Positions 40,653 to 49,685 of a stretch of 64,000 nt of DNA are shown one piece after another. The position numbers and the translations under genes were made by a program. The notes beneath the pieces were generated by a model. That model was not told where the DNA came from and searched no databases. It saw only the letters and a program-made list of their open reading frames with translations. The stretch is from Bradyrhizobium diazoefficiens (GTDB lineage: Bacteria; Pseudomonadota; Alphaproteobacteria; Rhizobiales; Xanthobacteraceae). The DNA is taken from assembly GCF_016612535.1 (NCBI RefSeq), contig NZ_JAENXS010000003.1:434001-498000 (forward strand), given 5' to 3'. The stretch's first letter is position 1. The number at the start of each line of letters is the position of its first letter.

Positions 40653-41726
40653 ATGACTCTCGGGGGTGACGGCATCATCGGATGGCGGCGCGGCGGCTGG
40701 CTGCTGCCGGCGCTCGTCTTTGCTGCGTGCCTCGTTGGATTTGGCCAAAATGCTGCGCGGGCGCAGCTTTTCTCTGATCGCCCACCGCCGGTGCCCCCGG
40801 CTTCGGTGCCCGACCCCGGTGGCGCCGTCAGTCTGGCGCCCCCCTCCGGCCCCGGGGCTGCGCTTCCGAGCCTGCCGCCGACTCTGACGCAGCCGAACAC
40901 GCCCAGCATGCCGCCGCCTGCGGTGACGACCGTTCCGTCGGCGCCGCCCCTCAGCGCCGCTGCGCCCGGGCAGGCGGTGCTGTCGCTGACCGCGAAGTAC
41001 GGTAAGGACACACCTGCGATCACCAGCGGCCTGGTCTGGCGGGTGTTTGCCGACCGGCCCGACGAGAACGGCACCTTCAAGCTGATCCGCGAGGACCGCA
41101 ACGCCACGCCCAATATCGTGCTCCCACCGGGCAATTACGTCGTGCACGTTGCTTTTGGATTGGTCAGCGCGGTGCGCACCGTGAGCCTGAAGGCCGAGAC
41201 CGACCGCGAATCCTTCGTGCTGCCCGCCGGCGGCCTGCGGATCGAGGGGCGCGTCGGCACCAGCCGCATTCCGCAGAACCAGATCTCTTTTGCGATCTAC
41301 AAGGGTAGCCAGTTCGAAACCGGCGAACGCGCCTCGCTGGTGCCGAACGTCGCGGCCGGCGACGTCGTGCTGCTGCCGGAGGGCACCTACTACATCATCT
41401 CGAACTACGGCGACGCCAATTCGGTGGTGCGCTCGGACATCCGCGTCCAGGCCGGCAAGCTCACCGACGTCACCATCACCCACCGCGCCGCCGTCATCAC
41501 GCTGAAACTGGTCAGCGACAAGGGCGGCGAGGCGCTCGCCAACACCGCCTGGTCGGTGCTGACGCCGGGCGGCGACGTCATCAAGGAATCGATCGGCGCC
41601 TTCCCGCGCGTCGTGCTGTCCGAAGGCGAGTACCGCGCCATCGCCAAGAACGAAGGCAAGGTCTACGAGCGCGGCTTCAACGTCGTCAACGGTGTCGACG
41701 GCGAGGTCGAAGTCGTCGCGCGCTGA
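40653..41726 (+). CDS. Exported protein of unknown function with carboxypeptidase-regulatory-like repeats
   Basis: 357 residues: a signal-anchor-like N-terminus (about 12-35, ending AARAQLF), a 70-residue Pro/Ala/Thr-rich linker, then a beta-rich part of about 230 residues in which short, related strands (NYVVHVAFG, TYYIISNYGD, EYRAIAKNEGK) recur, each after a PxG or EG turn. This resembles repeated small beta-sandwich domains such as carboxypeptidase-regulatory-like folds. Starts at 40602 or 40638 are also possible. The function is unknown. Confidence 0.65.
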   Translation: MTLGGDGIIGWRRGGWLLPALVFAACLVGFGQNAARAQLFSDRPPPVPPASVPDPGGAVSLAPPSGPGAALPSLPPTLTQPNTPSMPPPAVTTVPSAPPLSAAAPGQAVLSLTAKYGKDTPAITSGLVWRVFADRPDENGTFKLIREDRNATPNIVLPPGNYVVHVAFGLVSAVRTVSLKAETDRESFVLPAGGLRIEGRVGTSRIPQNQISFAIYKGSQFETGERASLVPNVAAGDVVLLPEGTYYIISNYGDANSVVRSDIRVQAGKLTDVTITHRAAVITLKLVSDKGGEALANTAWSVLTPGGDVIKESIGAFPRVVLSEGEYRAIAKNEGKVYERGFNVVNGVDGEVEVVAR

Positions 41727-41729
41727 TCC

Positions 41730-42623
41730 TTACTTTCGATACCGCAACGCCTCCACCAGCACGGCAAACGCCGGCGTCGGCTGCCGCCGGCTCGGATAAT
41801 AGAGGTGATAGCCGGCAAACGGCGCGCACCAATCGGCGAGCACGCGAATCAGCCGGCCGTCGGCGATCCCGCGCTTGACGAGATCTTCCGGGATATAGGC
41901 AACGCCGAGGCCGGCCAGCACGGCATTCATCCGCAGCAGGCCGGTGTTGAACACGAGTTGCCCGTCGACGCGCACCTTCATGGCCCGGCCGCGCTTCTCG
42001 AACTCCCAGGCATAGATCCCGCCATAGGTCGGCAGGCGGAGGTTGATGCAATTGTGCCCGGTCAGGTCCTGCGGCTGCTTCGGCTTGCCGCGCGCGGCGA
42101 AATAAGCGGGCGAAGCGACCACGGCCATCCGCATCTCCGGCCCGATCCGCACCGCGATCATGTCCTTGGCGACCTGCTCGCCGAGGCGCACGCCGGCGTC
42201 GTAGCGTTCAGTCACGATGTCGGTAAGGCCATAGTCGACGACGAGCTCGACCTTGATGTCGGGATAGCGCGGCAACAGCTTTGCGAGCACCGGCCACAGC
42301 ACCGTCTGCGCGGCATGTTCGCCGGCAGTGATGCGGACGGTGCCGGCCGGCGTGGCGCGCAGCTCCGTCAGTGCCGACAATTCCGCATCGATCTCGTCGA
42401 AGCGCGGTCCGACATTGCGCAAGAGGCGCTCGCCGGCTTCGGTCGGCGCGACACTGCGGGTGGTGCGGGTGAGGAGGCGCAGGCCCAACCGCTCCTCGAG
42501 CGCGCGCACGGTATGGCTCAACGCCGATTGCGACACGCCGAGCTGCGCGGCAGCACGGGTAAAGCTGCGTTCGCGCGCGACGGCGAGAAAGGCGAGCAGG
42601 TCGTTGATGTTGGCGCGGGCCAT
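41730..42623 (-). CDS. LysR-family transcriptional regulator
   Basis: 297 residues. The N-terminal helix-turn-helix (about 4-62; FTRAAAQLGVSQSALSHTVRALEERLG) is followed by the periplasmic-binding-protein-like effector domain. It is divergent from the aldo-keto reductase gene, with 101 bases between, so it probably regulates that gene and itself; a T-N11-A site lies in the gap. The ATG at 42623 gives the usual LysR beginning. Its stop is three bases from the convergent gene at 41726. Confidence 0.92.
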   Translation of the reverse strand: MARANINDLLAFLAVARERSFTRAAAQLGVSQSALSHTVRALEERLGLRLLTRTTRSVAPTEAGERLLRNVGPRFDEIDAELSALTELRATPAGTVRITAGEHAAQTVLWPVLAKLLPRYPDIKVELVVDYGLTDIVTERYDAGVRLGEQVAKDMIAVRIGPEMRMAVVASPAYFAARGKPKQPQDLTGHNCINLRLPTYGGIYAWEFEKRGRAMKVRVDGQLVFNTGLLRMNAVLAGLGVAYIPEDLVKRGIADGRLIRVLADWCAPFAGYHLYYPSRRQPTPAFAVLVEALRYRK

Positions 42624-42651
42624 TGATGAATCCAGGTCAAGAGTACATGCC

Positions 42652-42668
42652 GATTTTATCACCTAATC
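42652..42668. promoter_or_regulatory. LysR-type binding site candidate (T-N11-A palindrome)
   Basis: GATT, nine bases, AATC: a dyad containing T-N11-A, the core of LysR sites. It lies in the 101-base gap between the divergent LysR and aldo-keto reductase genes. Confidence 0.4.
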
Positions 42669-42706
42669 GCGAGCGCGCGTCCGGCCTAGATTCGGAACGA
42701 GTTTGA

Positions 42707-43708
<1,002 letters not shown>

Positions 43709-44014
43709 CATTCGTTGTGAATGTCCGGTGAGTGTTCGCTTACCGGACATTTCCATCTTTGGTTTCGATTTGAATATCGCTGTCAACGCTACCAAGCGGC
43801 GCCGCGAAAGGTGGACAAAACACCGGCGGCATCGGCTTATTCCAGGCGCGTCGTGAGTTCGTCATAACCGGTGCAAGATACGTATTTCCGATAATCAATT
43901 TCATTCGCTTTCCATCCTGCTGGGTTATATGTCGGGCATCCGTCCAATGGGGGAGGCCGGCGCAGGCTTGGTGGCTTTGCGAGACCGGCAGGAGCAGGGG
44001 CCAAGCTCGTCGGT
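43709..44014. other. 306-base intergenic region after the aldo/keto reductase
   Basis: It holds the hairpin at 43721-43750. One minus-strand frame of 54 codons (ATG near 43880, after GGAAAGCGA) is open but has no membrane helix or known motif, so it is not called. Otherwise nothing is seen. Confidence 0.4.
43721..43750 (+). terminator. Hairpin after aldo/keto reductase gene, possible terminator
   Basis: ATGTCCGGTGAG and CTTACCGGACAT form a 12-base stem (one G-U pair) with loop TGTTCG, 12 bases after the stop. The T-rich tail (TTCCATCTTT) is weak, so function as a terminator is only likely. Confidence 0.5.
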
Positions 44015-44209
44015 ATGTTCGAAGTGATCCTCACCAGGCGCAAACGGTTCGGTTGGCGGTGGCAGGTCTGTGACCAGTCCGGCAAGATCTTTGCCGATGG
44101 TTTCGAGCGCACCCGGCCGTCCGCGAAATATCACGGCGAGCGCGCGCTGTTCTTCCTGTTGTCCCAGGCGCATCTGCGCAACCGCTTCGCGGCGTCGAGC
44201 GAGGACTAG
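44015..44209 (+). CDS. Small conserved protein of unknown function
   Basis: 64 residues: MFEVILTRRKRFGWRWQVCD, then a short beta-hairpin-like segment and a basic helix ending LRNRFAASSED. The pattern of strand, turn and helix and the coding bias suggest a real small protein, similar to short conserved hypotheticals of Bradyrhizobium. It has no signal peptide or membrane helix. The ribosome-binding site is weak. The role is unknown. Confidence 0.6.
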   Translation: MFEVILTRRKRFGWRWQVCDQSGKIFADGFERTRPSAKYHGERALFFLLSQAHLRNRFAASSED

Positions 44210-44230
44210 CGGGCCTTTCACTTTGAGCCT

Positions 44231-44317
44231 GTAGCCCGGATGGAGCGCAGCGCAATCCGGGGCCGCTGCATCCGTATGGATGGAATCCCGGATTTCGCTG
44301 CGCACCATCCGGGCTGC
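44231..44317. repeat. Palindromic intergenic repeat (GTAGCCCGGATG family)
   Basis: GTAGCCCGGATGGAGCGCAG on the left is complementary to CTGCGCACCATCCGGGCTGC on the right, with ATCCGG copies between. It is an 87-base imperfect palindrome 21 bases after the small gene at 44015. Elements of this type recur in Bradyrhizobium genomes, to my recollection. Confidence 0.75.
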
Positions 44318-44339
44318 GAGATCTTGCGTTGCCCGTCAG

Positions 44340-45130
44340 GCAAAACACACGATCGGCGGGTCAATCCTCGCCGCCAAAAATATTCCACTTTACCGAAATT
44401 CGGAAACGGCGTATGTGTCGCTCACTCCGGCCCAAGGAAGAGGGGCGTATCGCGATCGTCACGAACGCGGGCTGGATGGCGGTGGGCGTGGGTCACATCG
44501 GCGCGAAGGGTTTTGCAGGGCGGGCAACCGTGAGCGAAGCCGTCGCGCGCACGACCGGTGTGATCGGCGTACGGCAAAATCGTGTGGTCCTGGCGCCCGG
44601 AGCCTGTGCGCCAAGTCTTGTGGTGATGCGTGCCGTCCAACCGGACATGCGCATCAGTCATCCGCAAGGCGACGGGGGCAATAGTGCATCGCTCCCCGGG
44701 GAGAGCACGACATAAGCCGTCAAACCACTGCGCAGGGAAGGCCGGTTGTTTGGCTTCACCTGTATGCCGCTGTGCAGTTCTTCTATCTGCAACTTCGCAC
44801 AGTGGACCGCGGGTGCCAGCCGGCATCCGGTCTTCCCTGCGCCCTCTTTCAATTGAGGGTGAGGCGACCAAGCAAAGCTCGGGCAAACAAGCCGCGAGAG
44901 GGCGAAGGTGTATCTGACGTATCAGAAATCGAATGTTGCCGCGAGCGCTTACCCGTCGCCGTCACCCCCGCGCAATGGCGAAGCCATTGTCGCTGGAGGT
45001 GCCGGAACGAAGCGGAGGCTTCGAAGGGCGACAGCCCGGCTGTATCCCGGCCGATTCATCCTTCGAGGCTCGGCTTGCGCGTCGGACGCATCGCATTTCA
45101 AACGCCTGTCATAGTCTCTAACGCCCACTA
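44340..45130. repeat. Gene-free mosaic of dispersed repeat sequence
   Basis: Roughly 790 bases without a credible gene. Frames of 60-150 codons are open on both strands but are Arg/Ser/Cys-rich and overlap each other in several frames. Translations such as RPKEEGRIAIVTNAG, RARHKPSNHCAGKAGC and CLASPVCRCAV are ones I associate with a dispersed sequence often mis-annotated as small hypothetical proteins in Bradyrhizobium. A small inverted repeat, CCCTC-TTTCAATT-GAGGG, lies near 44841-44858. Attribution to a repeat family is from memory. Confidence 0.5.
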
Positions 45131-45248
45131 ACCAACACCCGACTTAAAACTGTCATAATCGCCGAATGGAACCCGAAACTGCGCAGCTTTTACAAGCCAT
45201 TAAGCGCGATTGCGTTGGATGCGCAGGGAAAGTGCGTTGGGGACCACG

Positions 45249-47711
45249 ATGAGTGCCGCAAAGAGAGCGTCGGGAACGCCGGCCGCCGAAATGTTTGAAG
45301 ACATCCCTGTACTTCAGCGCAAATGGCGTGCCGCGTTGAAGCCGGGTGAACGGCTGCCGCGCTATGAGGACGTGATGCTCGGCAGTCTCGGTCGGCTCGC
45401 CGACCACATCGCGTTGCTCAAGGGCGACGGCGCGCTCGAATTGTCGCGCAGCGGACGTTACGTGCAGAAATGGCTGGGCGAGGAGCGCTGGGACATTCCG
45501 GTCGCGGAGCTGTCGCCGGATTGTGCCACCGCGCTCTCGGAAGCGGTGGCGAATGCACTCAGAAACGGCCAGCCGCACCAGGCGAGCGCGCATTGCGTGC
45601 GCGACGGAATGGTCAGGACCTACGATCTGCTGGCGCTGCCGACCGCCTCGCGCTGGGGCGCAACCTTGGTCGGCGCTTACGTCAACGAGCGCGGCGCGCA
45701 GTACAATCTCCTCGACGCGATCTTCTCGGCGACCGACGACGCGGTCATCTCGCTGGCAACGCTGCGCGACGCGAATGGCACGCCGTTCGATCTCCAAATC
45801 GTGCATCACAACAAGAGCGCCGGGCTGCTGCTCAGGGTCGCGAGCGGAAGCCTGTTGTGGCGGCGGATCGGCGAGGGCAGCACGTTGCTGGCTTCGCCCG
45901 AGATCATGGAATTCCTGCTCAAGGCCGTCTGCGGCGGCCGCGGCGAGCAGCTCGAGATCGAGCATGACGGCCGCAATCTCCGGCTCAGCGCCACCGCCTT
46001 CGCCGACGTCATCTCGCTGACGATCTCCGATGTCACCGCCCTCAAGCGGCGCGACGCCTCGTTCCGCCTGCTGTTCGACAACAACCCGATGCCGATGTGG
46101 GTGTTCGACGCCGACACCAAGCAATTCCTCGGCGTCAACGACGCCGCGGTCCAGCATTACGGCTACGGCCGCGCCGCCTTCCTGCGCATGAAGCTGCACG
46201 AGATCTGGCCGCAGGACGAATGGGACAGCCACGCCGAGGCGCTCGAACGCGTCGGCGACACTTATCATTCCTCGCGCAACTGGCGGCATCTGCGCGCCGA
46301 CGGCAGCGAGATCGAGGTGCTCACCTTCGGCCGCCGCGTCGCCTTCGACGGCCGCGACGGATATCTGGTCGCGGTGGTCGACATCACCGAGCGGCGCAAG
46401 GCCGAGGCGCGGATCGCCCACATGGCGCATCACGATGGGCTCACCGATCTGCCGAACCGCGAATATTTCCAGGATCGGCTGAAGCAGGCGCTGGATCAGG
46501 CCGGCGGCAAGCGCGTCGGTGTGCTCTATATCGACCTCGACCTGTTCAAGAACATCAACGATTCCTTCGGGCACCCTTCGGGAGATCGCCTGCTGAAGGA
46601 AGTTGCCGAGCGCCTCACCACGGCGGTGCGCGGTGCCAATCTCGCTGCACGCCTCGGTGGCGACGAGTTCGCCGTGATCCTCGCAGCCGACATCTCGCCG
46701 AACGAAGCCAGCGCCTGCGCGACGCTGCTGATCGACATGCTGAAGGCGCCCTACGACATCGACGGCCAGGAGATGGTGATCGGTGCCAGCATCGGCATTG
46801 CGCTGTCGCCGGGCGACGGCACGACCTCGGAGGAGCTGATGCGCAACGCCGACATGGCGCTGTACCGAGCCAAGTCCGACGGCGGCGGCATGCACCATTT
46901 CTTCGAGCGCGAGATGGACCTCCAGGCGCAGAAGCGCCGCGATATGGAAGTCGATTTGCGCCGCGCCTTTGCCAATGGCGAGTTCGAGCTGCACTACCAG
47001 CCGCTGGTGTCGATCGCCTCCGATCGCATCTCCGGCTTCGAGTCGCTATTGCGCTGGCGTCATCCCGACAAGGGCATGATCTCGCCGGCGGAGTTCATTC
47101 CGGTCGCCGAGGACATCGGCCTGATCACACAGCTCGGCGAATGGGTGTTACGCGAAGCCTGCTCCGAAGCGGTGAAATGGCCTGTTGACGTCAAGGTCGC
47201 GGTGAATCTGTCGCCGGCGCAATTCCGCAGCCGCAATTTGGTTCAGGTCGTGATCTCGGCCCTCGCGCAATCCGGCCTGTCGCCGAAGCGGCTCGAGCTG
47301 GAGATCACCGAATCGATCTTCCTCGCCGAGACCGACGCCAATCTCGCCACGCTGCATCAGCTGCGCGAGCTCGGTGTCAGCATCTCCATGGATGATTTCG
47401 GCACCGGCTATTCCAGCCTCAGCTATTTGCGCAGCTTCCCGTTCGACAAGATCAAGATCGATCGCTCCTTCGTCAAGGATCTGGCCGAGCGGCCCGATTG
47501 CGTCGCCATCGTGCGCGCGATCTCCGGGCTCGGCCGCAGCCTCAACATCACCACGACCGCGGAGGGCGTCGAGACCAAGGACCAGCTCGACTGGCTCCGC
47601 GCCGAGGGCTGCAACGAGGTGCAGGGCTTTTTCTTCAGCGCGGCGCGGCCTGCCGCCGAGATCGCAAAGCTGCTCGCCGATTTCGGGCAGCGCGCCTCAT
47701 GGGCGGCGTAG
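45249..47711 (+). CDS. PAS-GGDEF-EAL cyclic di-GMP signalling protein
   Basis: 820 residues. N-terminal sensory part (about 1-270, PAS-like), a PAS domain (about 275-395; FRLLFDNNPMPMWVFD), GGDEF domain (active-site RLGGDEF near 467) and EAL domain (ESLLRW near 597, NLSPAQF, ELEITES, DDFGTGYSSLSYL). Residues needed for diguanylate cyclase and for phosphodiesterase are both present; the inhibitory RxxD site before GGDEF reads RGAN, so product inhibition may be lost. There is no membrane helix, so it is cytoplasmic. Its last 15 bases overlap the convergent serine hydrolase gene. Confidence 0.92.
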   Translation: MSAAKRASGTPAAEMFEDIPVLQRKWRAALKPGERLPRYEDVMLGSLGRLADHIALLKGDGALELSRSGRYVQKWLGEERWDIPVAELSPDCATALSEAVANALRNGQPHQASAHCVRDGMVRTYDLLALPTASRWGATLVGAYVNERGAQYNLLDAIFSATDDAVISLATLRDANGTPFDLQIVHHNKSAGLLLRVASGSLLWRRIGEGSTLLASPEIMEFLLKAVCGGRGEQLEIEHDGRNLRLSATAFADVISLTISDVTALKRRDASFRLLFDNNPMPMWVFDADTKQFLGVNDAAVQHYGYGRAAFLRMKLHEIWPQDEWDSHAEALERVGDTYHSSRNWRHLRADGSEIEVLTFGRRVAFDGRDGYLVAVVDITERRKAEARIAHMAHHDGLTDLPNREYFQDRLKQALDQAGGKRVGVLYIDLDLFKNINDSFGHPSGDRLLKEVAERLTTAVRGANLAARLGGDEFAVILAADISPNEASACATLLIDMLKAPYDIDGQEMVIGASIGIALSPGDGTTSEELMRNADMALYRAKSDGGGMHHFFEREMDLQAQKRRDMEVDLRRAFANGEFELHYQPLVSIASDRISGFESLLRWRHPDKGMISPAEFIPVAEDIGLITQLGEWVLREACSEAVKWPVDVKVAVNLSPAQFRSRNLVQVVISALAQSGLSPKRLELEITESIFLAETDANLATLHQLRELGVSISMDDFGTGYSSLSYLRSFPFDKIKIDRSFVKDLAERPDCVAIVRAISGLGRSLNITTTAEGVETKDQLDWLRAEGCNEVQGFFFSAARPAAEIAKLLADFGQRASWAA

Positions 47712-48965
47712 CTCGGGGGGAAAGGTGTCGTAGACCAGTTCCTTGAACGCCGGCGTGATGCGGCCGCGCTCGTTCTGGGTTTGCTGCATCAGGACGTAGA
47801 TCATGTCGAGCTTGGGATCGACGCCGAAATAGGTGCCGCTGCCACTGTCCCATTTCAATTCGCCGAGCGAACCGGGCGGCGGTGGTTTCGCATTGCCGGG
47901 GTCGGTGCGCACCGCGAGGCCATAGCCATAACCAAAGCCGTCACCGGGGAAATAGAAATAGTCGCGGTCGACGCCCGAGCCGGGCCCGATCTGGTCGGTC
48001 GTCATGTCCTTGAACGCGGCCGGGCTGAGATAGCGCTTGCCATCAAACTCGCCGCCATTGAGCAGCATTTGCGAGAAACGCTGATAGTCGGTGACGGTCG
48101 AGAGCAGGCCGCCGCCGCCGGATTGCCATTCCGGATGGGCGAGACGCTCGCGCTCGGCATCGAGCAGGATCTGGTCGCTCGGCAGCGGCCGCGCCATGCG
48201 CTCGAGTTCGTCGGGTGTCGACAGCACGAATTTGGTGCCGGTCATGCCGAGCGGATCGAGGATGCGCTGCTTCAATGCGTCATACAGCGTCTGCTTGGTG
48301 ATGATTTCGATGACGCTGCCGAGCACGTCGGTGGAGTGACCGTAGCGCCACAACGTGCCCGGCTGGCGCGCCAGCGGCAGCTTGGCGATACGGTCGGCGA
48401 ATTCCCTGTTATTGAAGGAGCCTTCGAAAATGTCGGCCGCCTTGTAGGCAAGCTCGACCCATTTGCCGCCGATATAGTCGTAGCTGATGCCAGAGGTGTG
48501 CCGCATCAGATCCCGGATCGTCACCGGGTGAATCGGCGGCACCAGGTCGAGCGCCAGCGAGCCGTCGGGCTTGGTGATCTCGAGCCCCACCTTGGTGCCG
48601 GCGAAGAGGGGGATGTATTTCGACACGGGATCGGTGAGCGCAAGCTTGCCCTCGTCGATCAGCATCATCGCGGCCAGGCTGGTGATCGGCTTGGTCATGG
48701 AATGGATGGCGAAGATCGTGTCCGGCGTCATCGACAGACGGGTCCTGACATCGCGCACGCCGAACAGCTTGAAATAGACCGGCTTGCCGTGCTGTTGGAT
48801 CAGGACGATCGCTCCCGGCAAACGGCCGGTGGTGACCTCGTTTTCAAAAAACGAAGTGATGCGTTGCAGCTTGTCGGGCGCGGGCGCCGGGATGTCGGCG
48901 GCGCGGCTTCGCGCTATTCCGCCGGCCAGCATCGCAGCCCCGACCAGAAATTCACGACGCTTCAT
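47697..48965 (-). CDS. Exported serine hydrolase (class C beta-lactamase/esterase-like)
   Basis: 422 residues from the ATG at 48965. The N-terminus MKRREFLVGAAMLAGG looks like a Tat-type signal. The nucleophile motif is Ser89-Met-Thr-Lys92 (SxxK), and the second is YGH at about 203 in the position of YxN. These identify the beta-lactamase/transpeptidase-like superfamily (DD-peptidases, esterases, AmpC relatives). HTSG in the first half is also typical. It is probably a periplasmic esterase or peptidase; beta-lactam resistance is not implied. It is convergent with the GGDEF-EAL gene. Confidence 0.9.
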   Translation of the reverse strand: MKRREFLVGAAMLAGGIARSRAADIPAPAPDKLQRITSFFENEVTTGRLPGAIVLIQQHGKPVYFKLFGVRDVRTRLSMTPDTIFAIHSMTKPITSLAAMMLIDEGKLALTDPVSKYIPLFAGTKVGLEITKPDGSLALDLVPPIHPVTIRDLMRHTSGISYDYIGGKWVELAYKAADIFEGSFNNREFADRIAKLPLARQPGTLWRYGHSTDVLGSVIEIITKQTLYDALKQRILDPLGMTGTKFVLSTPDELERMARPLPSDQILLDAERERLAHPEWQSGGGGLLSTVTDYQRFSQMLLNGGEFDGKRYLSPAAFKDMTTDQIGPGSGVDRDYFYFPGDGFGYGYGLAVRTDPGNAKPPPPGSLGELKWDSGSGTYFGVDPKLDMIYVLMQQTQNERGRITPAFKELVYDTFPPELRRP

Positions 48966-49031
48966 CCGGGCTTTCTCCCTCGCGGGAGGGATCAAAGCCG
49001 CAAGACGTTCGAGCCGTCAACAAGACTTCGA

Positions 49032-49595
49032 TTAAAACCGCGTCACGATATCGGAAAGGACCGGTCGCGGACGGTCCTCGCTCGGCCTGGTCGGCGTGCC
49101 GATATGGACGAGGCCGGCGAGCCTTTCGTCCGCCTTGAGGCCAAGCCCGTCCAGCACGTCGCGATCGAAGCAGAACCAGCCGGTCAGCCAGCAGGCGCCG
49201 TAGCCGAGCGCGGTCGCGGCCGTGACGATGTTCATGACGCTGGCGCCCGCCGACAATTCCTGCTCGAAGGCCGGCACCTTCGGATGCGGCTTGGTGAAGC
49301 TGACAATGCCGATCACCAGCGGCGCGTCGGTGAGGCGTTTCCGCTCGGTCTCGATGTCGGCTGCGGGCGCGCCGGGATTCTTCTGCGCAAAAACTTTCGC
49401 GATCACCTCGCCGGCGCGCATGCGGGCGTCGCCCTCGAAAATGATGAAGCGCCAGGGTGCGAGCTTGCCGTGATCCGGCACGCGCGCGCCGATCGTCAAG
49501 ATGGTCTCGAGTTCTGCCGGCGAGGGGCCGGGGCTGGTCATCTCGCGCGGCTTGACCGAGCGGCGGGTCTTCAGGAGTTCGATGGCGTCGGGCAC
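49032..49595 (-). CDS. Nitroreductase-family FMN oxidoreductase
   Basis: 187 residues starting with GTG at 49595 (GAGGA eight bases upstream). Early motif RRSVKPREM contacts FMN phosphate, followed by ARVPDHGKLAPWRFIIFEG and, later, the conserved ALGYGACWLTGW segment. Members of this short (YdjA-like) group reduce nitro compounds or act in other flavin reactions, using NAD(P)H. There is no signal, so it is cytoplasmic. It lies between the serine hydrolase gene and thrS, in the same direction. Confidence 0.9.
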   Translation of the reverse strand: MPDAIELLKTRRSVKPREMTSPGPSPAELETILTIGARVPDHGKLAPWRFIIFEGDARMRAGEVIAKVFAQKNPGAPAADIETERKRLTDAPLVIGIVSFTKPHPKVPAFEQELSAGASVMNIVTAATALGYGACWLTGWFCFDRDVLDGLGLKADERLAGLVHIGTPTRPSEDRPRPVLSDIVTRF

Positions 49596-49685
49596 TGCGG
49601 TTTCCTCTTCGGCTGGTCGTCGGGCGTGCCATGCCCAGATAGGCATGCACGCCCGCAACCGAAAGCGAGTTTAGATCGATTCAGA

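Noticed and set aside
43720..43880. Minus-strand frame of 54 codons after the aldo/keto reductase gene
   Set aside because: A start after GGAAAGCGA is possible, but the product has no helix, motif or conserved look, and it runs through the likely terminator hairpin.
44422..44886. Minus-strand frame of 154 codons and several plus-strand frames in the repeat mosaic
   Set aside because: Overlapping frames on both strands with unnatural composition; the DNA looks like a dispersed non-coding repeat.
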